A stretch of 64,000 nucleotides of DNA from NCBI GenBank assembly GCA_035294785.1, contig DATGKF010000065.1, positions 11,195 through 75,194 on the forward strand. Reading direction: 5' to 3'. The stretch is from Poindextera sp035294785 (GTDB taxonomy: Bacteria; Pseudomonadota; Alphaproteobacteria; Caulobacterales; Caulobacteraceae). A program made the translations under genes and the position numbers. Each line of letters begins with the position of its first letter. Position 1 is the stretch's first letter. This document shows, piece by piece, positions 58,599-64,000 of the stretch. The notes beneath the pieces were generated by a model that did no database searches, was not told where the DNA came from, and saw nothing but the letters and a program-made list of their open reading frames with translations.

Positions 58599-58906
58599 GC
58601 GCCGCGCTTCGCCAGCGCCGCCTCGAGCGCGGCGAGGCGGGCTTCGATGCGGGTCAGCCGCTCCTCGAGCCCCGCCGATTTGGGAACGGGCGTCGAGACG
58701 CCGGCGTGATCGGCGACGTCGGCGGGCGTTGCGCCCAGCAGTTCGGCGAACGCCGTCACCTCGGCGGCGGAGAGTTCGCGCTGGTCCTTGAACACCAGCG
58801 CCAGATCGTCCTCGCTCATGCCCGCGCCGGCCGCGAGCGCCGCTCGGCCAAGGCCGCGCGCGGCCAGCCGGGCTTCGAACCACGCCGTGTCGAAGAAGAG
58901 CGCCAT
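58595..58906 (-). CDS. Small helix-turn-helix protein (XRE-like)
   Basis: 103-residue protein. Residues 5-70 resemble an XRE/Cro helix-turn-helix (W-F-E-A-R-L-A-A-R-G-L-G-R-A-A-L-A, V-T-A-F-A-E-L-L-G-A-T-P-A-D-V), ending in V-S-T-P-V-P and then a heptad helix (L-E-E-R-L-T-R-I-E-A-R-L) suited to dimerisation. Targets unknown; convergent with the 110-residue gene. Confidence 0.65.
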   Translation of the reverse strand: MALFFDTAWFEARLAARGLGRAALAAGAGMSEDDLALVFKDQRELSAAEVTAFAELLGATPADVADHAGVSTPVPKSAGLEERLTRIEARLAALEAALAKRGA

Positions 58907-58973
58907 CTAGCGCCGGCGCTGGCGCAGGACTTGCACGGCCCCAGCCGAACCGCCGCTCTGTCCCAGGACGCCG

Positions 58974-59051
58974 ATGCCGCTTCTGTCCATCCTCTCGGTC
59001 CGCGCCCTCGACGTTCTGGTCGTCGCCCTGATCTTTACCGTCTTCGGCTAG
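58974..59051 (+). CDS. Possible 25-residue membrane micropeptide
   Basis: ATG to TAG, 26 codons: begins M-P-L-L-S-I-L-S-V-R and ends A-L-I-F-T-V-F-G. It is hydrophobic with one Arg and one Asp, with AGGA six bases before the ATG. It occupies most of the gap between a divergent XRE-like gene and a convergent membrane-protein gene. Small ORFs arise by chance, so confidence is low. Confidence 0.35.
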   Translation: MPLLSILSVRALDVLVVALIFTVFG

Positions 59052-59054
59052 CGT

Positions 59055-59477
59055 TCAGTCCGTGGTGAAGTCCGGCTCGCGCCGGGCCGAGATCACCGTG
59101 ACGATGAACCCGGCGAGCACGTCCAACAGCACCATCAGGCTGATCAGGAAGAAGGTCGAGGTCGCGAACGCCGGGAAGAGCAGGAACTCGACCAGGCAGA
59201 TCACGAACAGGATCATCGACATCGCGTGATTGAGCACCGCGACCTGGCGGCTGCCCGCCGACTTGAGCAGCTCGGCGAACAGGATCACCAGCGCCCCGGT
59301 CATCAGCACGTCGCCCAGCGTGATGGTCCAGACGCTGCGCGAGGCCATGCGCAGCGTGGCCATGGGACGGGCGAGCCGTTCGGCCGCGCCGCCACCGAAA
59401 AAGCCGCCGCCGATCGTCAGCATCAGGAGGTTGTAAAGCGCCACGGGCAACGCCAGCAGCGGAAACGCGGCGACCAT
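59055..59477 (-). CDS. Four-helix membrane protein of unknown function
   Basis: 140-residue integral membrane protein with about four hydrophobic segments (near residues 4-25, 48-70, 83-103 and 106-127) and a short charged C-terminus. I do not recognise a family. Upstream (59478-59638) is a non-coding gap shared with the divergent GT39 gene. Confidence 0.68.
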   Translation of the reverse strand: MVAAFPLLALPVALYNLLMLTIGGGFFGGGAAERLARPMATLRMASRSVWTITLGDVLMTGALVILFAELLKSAGSRQVAVLNHAMSMILFVICLVEFLLFPAFATSTFFLISLMVLLDVLAGFIVTVISARREPDFTTD

Positions 59478-59638
59478 CCGACCTCCCTCGCGCGCCGAAG
59501 CGCCAAGGCGTGAACTCCAAGCACGGCCGAGCCTGACCTAATTCGCCGGGCGAAGCAAAACGCCGACTTGTCGCGCCCGCGGGGTGTCGCGAGCGGCCGT
59601 CGCCCCGCCCTGCTCCGCTTCATGCTATCAACGCAGCG

Positions 59639-61294
59639 ATGAGCGAGCCCCTTCGCCTGGACGCCCTGGCGCGCGGCTGGCGCGGCCGCCTGTTCGCCGC
59701 GCTCATCGCCCTCATCGCCGGCCTGCCAGGTCTTATTGCGCTGCCGGCCACGGATCGCGACGAGGCCCGCTACGCCCAGGCCGCCTCGCAGATGCTGGAA
59801 AGCGGCGATTTCATCGGAATCGACTTCCAGGATGCGGCGCTCACCCAGGCGCCGGTGCTCGTCCACTGGCTGGAGGCGGCGAGCGTGACGCTTGTTTCCG
59901 GGACCGAGGCGCGGGCGATCTGGGCCTACCGCCTGCCGGCGCTCCTGGGCGCGATGCTCGCCGCTGCCGCGTGCGCCTGGGGCGCCGAAGCGCTGTTCGG
60001 CGCGGCGCCAGCGCTGATCGCCGGCGGGTTGATGGGCGCCGGCATGGCGCTCTCCACCGTAGCGGCGCAGGCGACCACCGATGCGCTGCTCTGCGGGCTG
60101 GCGACGCTGAGCCTTGCGGCGCTGGCGCGCGTGTACGCCGCCTCGCGCGGGCTCGAACTCGCCATCGGCTGGCGAACCAAGCTGCTGTTCTGGCTGGGGC
60201 TGGCGCTGGCGATCCTCGACGCCGGCGTGATCGCGCCGGCGATCGCGCTTTCGACCGGCATTGCACTGGCGCTCTGGGACCGCAAGGCGCCCTGGGCGCG
60301 AAGCCTGGGCTGGACCTGGGGGATCCTTCTGATCGGCGCGGTCGTGGGGCCCTGGGCCGTGGCCATCACGGTCCGAACCGACGGCGCCTTCTGGACCGAC
60401 GCGGTCGGCGCGCGCGCGGGCCACTGGCTGCCGCCCGGCGCGCACCTGTTGCTCGCCCCCGTCCTGCTCTTTCCAGCGACCGCGCTGCTGCCGGCGGCGG
60501 CGAGCGAGGCCTGGCGCGGCCGGGCGGAAACCGGCGTGCGCTTTGCGATCGCGTGGCTTGTCCCTGCCTGGATCGCCTTCGAACTCTGGCCGGCGAAGAC
60601 GCCCGGCGCGACGCTGCCGCTTTGCGCCGCCGCGGCGTGGCTCGCCGCCTACGCCCTGACCAAGCCGCTGCCGGCCTGGAGCCGCTGGAGCGGAGCGGGA
60701 CTGTCGCTGCTGGCCGGCGCCGCGCTGGCGATGGCGACCGTCGTCCTCGCCGCACACTTCAATGGCGCTGGCGCGCTGGGGTTCGCCCTCTTCGCCGGCG
60801 CGGTCGCGGTCGCCGCGGGGTTCGCCGGCGCCGGGGTGCTGCTCAGCCCGCGCGGGCTCGCATCGCTCGGCGCGGCCGGCGTCCTCGCCGTCACCGCCCA
60901 CGCCGTCGCCATGGCCGGCGTCGCGCCGAGGCTCTCGCCCTTCTGGACCTCGGCGACGATCAAGGCGGCGCTCGATCGCGCCGGTCTCGACCCGCGCAAC
61001 GGCCTGACGCCCGGCCCGGTGACGGTGGTCGGCTACGCCGAACCCAGCCTTGTCTTCCAGCTCGGAACCGAAACCGAGATCAGCGACGATGTCGACGACG
61101 CGCTGGACGCGATCGGCGACGCGCGTCCGGCCGTGCTCGAGCAGAGCCGCATCGCCGCCTTCGCCGCCGGCCTGGCCGCCCAGAAGCTCAAGGCCCAGCC
61201 GGTGGCGAGCGTCGACGGCTATGACTATGTGCGAGGCCAGCCGATCCGGCTGATTGTCTACCGGTCCGAGATGCCGCCGCCGAGCAACCCCTGA
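59639..61294 (+). CDS. ArnT/GT39-family membrane glycosyltransferase
   Basis: 551-residue polytopic protein (about twelve segments). The periplasmic catalytic loop D-R-D-E-A-R-Y-A-Q-A-A-S-Q-M (residues 39-52) matches ArnT-type GT83/GT39 enzymes, with R-L-P-A at the next loop and a soluble C-terminal part (about 440-551). These use undecaprenyl-phosphate sugars to modify lipid A or other envelope components; donor unknown. It is a second enzyme of this type besides the one at 12.9-15.0 kb. Followed ten bases later by the HMG-CoA-lyase-type gene. Confidence 0.82.
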   Translation: MSEPLRLDALARGWRGRLFAALIALIAGLPGLIALPATDRDEARYAQAASQMLESGDFIGIDFQDAALTQAPVLVHWLEAASVTLVSGTEARAIWAYRLPALLGAMLAAAACAWGAEALFGAAPALIAGGLMGAGMALSTVAAQATTDALLCGLATLSLAALARVYAASRGLELAIGWRTKLLFWLGLALAILDAGVIAPAIALSTGIALALWDRKAPWARSLGWTWGILLIGAVVGPWAVAITVRTDGAFWTDAVGARAGHWLPPGAHLLLAPVLLFPATALLPAAASEAWRGRAETGVRFAIAWLVPAWIAFELWPAKTPGATLPLCAAAAWLAAYALTKPLPAWSRWSGAGLSLLAGAALAMATVVLAAHFNGAGALGFALFAGAVAVAAGFAGAGVLLSPRGLASLGAAGVLAVTAHAVAMAGVAPRLSPFWTSATIKAALDRAGLDPRNGLTPGPVTVVGYAEPSLVFQLGTETEISDDVDDALDAIGDARPAVLEQSRIAAFAAGLAAQKLKAQPVASVDGYDYVRGQPIRLIVYRSEMPPPSNP

Positions 61295-61304
61295 ACACCC
61301 ACCG

Positions 61305-62207
61305 ATGACCGCCTCAATCGAAATCGTCGAAGTCGGCCCGCGCGACGGACTGCAGAACGAGGCCGCCCTGCTGTCGGTCGAGGACCGCATCGCCTTCATC
61401 GAGCGCCTGGAGCGCGCCGGCGTGAGGCGCATCGAGGCGGTCTCCTTCGTCAACCCGAGGCGCGTGCCGCAGATGGCGGGCGCCGAGGAGATCATGGCCG
61501 CGCTGCCGAAAGAGCCGGGCGTCTCGCGTATCGGCCTCGTGCTCAACGAACGGGGTTGGGAGCGCTGCGTCGCCGCACGCTGCGACGAGGCCAACGTCGT
61601 CGTCTGCGCCTCCGACGGGTTCGGCATCCGCAACCAGGGCGCCCCGGTCGCCGAGCAGGTGGCGACCATGGTCCGCATCGCCGAGCGGCGGGCGCTTGAG
61701 GGCGGCCCGGCGCTGTCGATGACCGTCTCGGTTGCGTTCGGCGATCCCTTCGACGGCGAGGTAAGCGAAGATCAGGTCGTCGCCATTGCGGCGGAAGCCG
61801 CCCGCGCCGGCATCGGCGAGATCGCGCTGGGCGACACCATCGGGGTCGCCGACCCATGGACGGTGCGCCGGCGGATCGCGGCCGTGCGCAAGGTCGCGCC
61901 GGACGCTCGCATCCGCATGCATTTCCACAACACCCGCAACACCGGCTTCGCCAACGTGTTCGCCTCCATCGAGGCGGGCGCGGCGGTGATCGACGCCAGC
62001 TGCGGCGGGATCGGCGGCTGCCCCTTCGCCCCCGACGCCACCGGCAACATCGGCACCGAGGACCTCGTCTACATGCTCGAGCGCGGCGGCATCGGCACCG
62101 GCATCGACCTCGGCGCCATGATCGCCGCCGCCCGCTGGGTGGGCGACAAGCTCGGCAAGGACGTCCCGTCGGCCCTGACGCACGCCGGCGGCTTTCCCTC
62201 GAAGTAA
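61305..62207 (+). CDS. Hydroxymethylglutaryl-CoA lyase
   Basis: 300-residue HMG-CoA-lyase-type aldolase (DRE-TIM metallolyase). G-P-R-D-G-L-Q-N-E (12-20) holds the catalytic Arg and Asp; M-H-F-H-N-T-R supplies metal-binding His; the flexible loop signature G-G-I-G-G-C-P-F-A-P contains the active Cys. It splits HMG-CoA to acetyl-CoA and acetoacetate in leucine catabolism. No liu or mcc genes are adjacent. The ATG at 61305 is in frame with a longer reading frame that is not coding. Confidence 0.9.
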   Translation: MTASIEIVEVGPRDGLQNEAALLSVEDRIAFIERLERAGVRRIEAVSFVNPRRVPQMAGAEEIMAALPKEPGVSRIGLVLNERGWERCVAARCDEANVVVCASDGFGIRNQGAPVAEQVATMVRIAERRALEGGPALSMTVSVAFGDPFDGEVSEDQVVAIAAEAARAGIGEIALGDTIGVADPWTVRRRIAAVRKVAPDARIRMHFHNTRNTGFANVFASIEAGAAVIDASCGGIGGCPFAPDATGNIGTEDLVYMLERGGIGTGIDLGAMIAAARWVGDKLGKDVPSALTHAGGFPSK

Positions 62208-62242
62208 GCGCGCACGTCGCTCAGCGGGGCTGCGCCGACGGA

Positions 62243-64000
62243 CTAGGTTCGCAGATCCGGCGGGGTCGCTTCTTCCGCCAGCATCGCCGCCGCCTCTTCC
62301 AGCGTTACGATCTGCTGGCCATCGGAGCCCAGCCGGCGCAGCGCCACCTTGCCTTCTTCCGCCTCGCGGCGGCCGACCACGGCGATGACCGGGACCTTGG
62401 CCAGGCTGTGCTCGCGCACCTTGTAGCCCACCTTCTCGTTCCTGAGGTCGGTGTCGATGCGGAGGCCTTTCGCCGCCAGCGCCGCCTTGACCTTCAGCGC
62501 ATAATCGTCGGCGTCGGAGGTGATCGTCGCCACCACCGCCTGCACGGGCGCGAGCCAGAGTGGGAACGCGCCGGCGTAGTGTTCGATCAGCACGCCGAGG
62601 AACCGCTCGAGCGAGCCGAAGATGGCGCGGTGCAGCATGATCGGCCGGTGCTTTTGGCCGTCCTCGCCGATGTAGGTGGCGTCGAGGCGCTCCGGCATCA
62701 CCATGTCGAGCTGGAAGGTGCCGCACTGCCAGGTGCGGCCGATGGCGTCCTTCAGGTGGAACTCGAGCTTCGGCGCATAGAAGCCGCCCTCGCCCGGCAG
62801 GATCTCGAACGTGAGGCCGGCGTCTCGTGCGGCGCGCTCCAGCATCGCCTCGGTCTTGTCCCACATCTCATCGGAGCCGGCGCGAAGCTCGGGCCGCAGC
62901 GCCAGTTTGACCGCGTGCAGCTCGACGCCGAGGTCGGCGTAGCAGTCGTTGAGCAGGGCGACGAAGGTGCGGCACTCGCTCTCGACCTGGTCTTCGCGGC
63001 AGAAGATATGGCCGTCGTCCTGGGCGAGTTGGCGCACGCGCAAGAGGCCGTGCAGGCCGCCGGAGCCCTCGTAGCGATGCAGGCCCTCGAACTCCGCCAT
63101 GCGGATCGGCAGCTCGCGATAGCTGCGCTGGCCGTGGTTGAAGATCTGGATGTGGCCGGGGCAGTTCATCGGCTTGACCGCGAGCGTCTCGCCCTCGTCG
63201 GTCTCGCAGACGAACATGTCGGCGTGGAACTTCTCCCAGTGGCCTGAGCGCTCCCAGAGCGAGCGGTCGAGGATCTGCGGCGTCTTCACCTCGACGTAGC
63301 CGGCCCGCTCGAGCTTGCGGCGCATGTAGGCGACGAGAGTGCGGTAAAGCGTCCAGCCGTTGGCGTGCCAGAACACCATGCCCTTGCCCTCTTCCTGCAT
63401 GTGGAAGAGGTCCATGGCCGCGCCGAGTTTGCGGTGGTCGCGCTTCTCCGCTTCCTCCACGCGTTTGAGATAGGCGTCGAGGTCCGCCTCCTTCGCCCAG
63501 GCAGTGCCGTAGATGCGCTGCAGTTGGGCGTTCCGCTGGTCGCCGCGCCAGTAGGCGCCCGCCAGCTTGGTCAGCTTGAACGCCTTGCCCACGTGCTTCG
63601 TCGATGGCAGGTGCGGCCCGCGGCAGAGATCCTTCCAGGCGCCCTGGCGATAGACCGTGACCGGCTCGCCGGCCGGAATGCCTTCGATGATCTCGGCCTT
63701 GTAGACCTCGCCCATGGCCTTGAAGTCGGCGATGGCGGCGTCGCGGTCGACCACCTCGCGGACAATCTTCTCGTCGCGGTCGACGATCTGGCGCATGCGC
63801 GCCTCGATGGCCGGAAGATCGTCGAGGGAGAAGGGCTCGTTGCGCGCGAAGTCGTAATAGAAGCCGTCCTCGACGTTCGGGCCGATCGTCACCTGGGTGC
63901 CGGGGAAGAGCTCCTGCACCGCCATGGCCATCAGGTGCGCGGTGGAGTGGCGGATGGTGTCGAGGCCGGCGTTGGATTTCGGAGTGACGATCTCCACCTT
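62243..64000 (-). CDS. thrS: Threonyl-tRNA synthetase (5' truncated by window edge)
   Basis: Class II aminoacyl-tRNA synthetase. Readable from the editing domain (H-S-T-A-H-L-M-A-M-A, the H-x4-H-type editing site) through the catalytic core (N-C-P-G-H zinc ligand, motif 2 with H-R-Y-E-G-S-G-G-L-H-G-L-L-R-V-R) to the anticodon-binding domain. About 584 residues are present against about 640-660 in full-length proteins, and the frame is still open at the last base, so the N-terminal TGS domain lies outside the window. The GTG near 63997 is not the real start. Confidence 0.95.
   Translation of the reverse strand, partial: KVEIVTPKSNAGLDTIRHSTAHLMAMAVQELFPGTQVTIGPNVEDGFYYDFARNEPFSLDDLPAIEARMRQIVDRDEKIVREVVDRDAAIADFKAMGEVYKAEIIEGIPAGEPVTVYRQGAWKDLCRGPHLPSTKHVGKAFKLTKLAGAYWRGDQRNAQLQRIYGTAWAKEADLDAYLKRVEEAEKRDHRKLGAAMDLFHMQEEGKGMVFWHANGWTLYRTLVAYMRRKLERAGYVEVKTPQILDRSLWERSGHWEKFHADMFVCETDEGETLAVKPMNCPGHIQIFNHGQRSYRELPIRMAEFEGLHRYEGSGGLHGLLRVRQLAQDDGHIFCREDQVESECRTFVALLNDCYADLGVELHAVKLALRPELRAGSDEMWDKTEAMLERAARDAGLTFEILPGEGGFYAPKLEFHLKDAIGRTWQCGTFQLDMVMPERLDATYIGEDGQKHRPIMLHRAIFGSLERFLGVLIEHYAGAFPLWLAPVQAVVATITSDADDYALKVKAALAAKGLRIDTDLRNEKVGYKVREHSLAKVPVIAVVGRREAEEGKVALRRLGSDGQQIVTLEEAAAMLAEEATPPDLRT

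Noticed and set aside
1..64000. Mobile elements, CRISPR arrays, integrases, toxin-antitoxin or restriction systems
   Set aside because: No transposase, integrase, regularly spaced repeats or defence-type domain found; all long gaps are accounted for as promoter regions.

Overview
The window is a high-GC, gene-dense chromosomal segment of an alphaproteobacterium. The strongest taxonomic marker is an intact GcrA cell-cycle regulator (14959-15447), with a CtrA-like site, DnaA-box-like sites and a cluster of CcrM-type GANTC sites beside it. The argD-argF-hslO operon and the metZ-apaG pair next to it, a polyhydroxyalkanoate locus (phaA-phaB/phaR) and an Entner-Doudoroff operon also fit Caulobacterales. 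I infer a Caulobacter- or Phenylobacterium-like organism. I see no prophage, insertion sequence, CRISPR array or plasmid function; this looks like core chromosome with small accessory patches.

Layout. 1-4 kb: a nucleotidyltransferase-like protein, a membrane-anchored hybrid histidine kinase, an aldo/keto reductase and a DUF992 protein. 4-8.3 kb: edd-glk-pyk, an operon for glucose catabolism through the Entner-Doudoroff route. 8.3-12.9 kb: an OprP-like porin divergent from phoR, phoU and phoB, with a near-consensus Pho box in front of phoU and no pst transporter genes in between. 12.9-19 kb: a GT39-type membrane glycosyltransferase, gcrA, then argD-argF-hslO. 19-24.8 kb: a small hypothetical, a MarR regulator, metZ-apaG, an S9 peptidase and an APH-like phosphotransferase. 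24.8-27.2 kb: a PhyH dioxygenase and an ornithine cyclodeaminase homologue, both carrying an apparent single-base frameshift, and a small secreted protein. 27.2-30.2 kb: serC-serA. 30.2-34.7 kb: a PhzF / GNAT / winged-helix group divergent from a MocR-type regulator across a palindrome, then a GNAT protein and a SRAP protein. 34.7-38.3 kb: a CYP153-type P450, a DUF4424 protein and a PRISE-like reductase. 38.3 kb: tRNA-Arg(ACG). 38.5-43.6 kb: a secreted protein, a carboxylesterase, a P1-type self-processing amidohydrolase and gamma-glutamyltransferase. 43.6-49.3 kb: a histidine kinase, a VTT membrane protein, pyrD, a SixA-like phosphatase and metX-metW. 49.3-55.4 kb: a large autotransporter, a P-II protein, a methyltransferase, gloB and a secreted protein. 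55.5-59.5 kb: phaB, phaA, phaR and small conserved genes. 59.6-64 kb: a second GT39 protein, an HMG-CoA-lyase-type enzyme and thrS, which runs off the right edge without its N-terminal TGS domain.

How the genes fit together. Central carbon flow (edd, glk, pyk), serine synthesis (serC, serA), arginine synthesis (argD, argF), methionine synthesis (metX, metW, metZ), pyrimidine synthesis (pyrD) and PHA storage (phaA, phaB, phaR) are all represented, together with phosphate sensing (phoR, phoU, phoB and a porin). The genome is very compact. Five co-directional pairs overlap by ATGA/TTGA. Nine of fourteen convergent pairs of recognised genes overlap by exactly four bases, eight of them on the tetranucleotide CTAG, which is a TAG stop on both strands. 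The most interesting non-coding signals are several inverted repeats in divergent promoter regions, the Pho box, the gcrA control region and a two-hairpin leader in front of serC.
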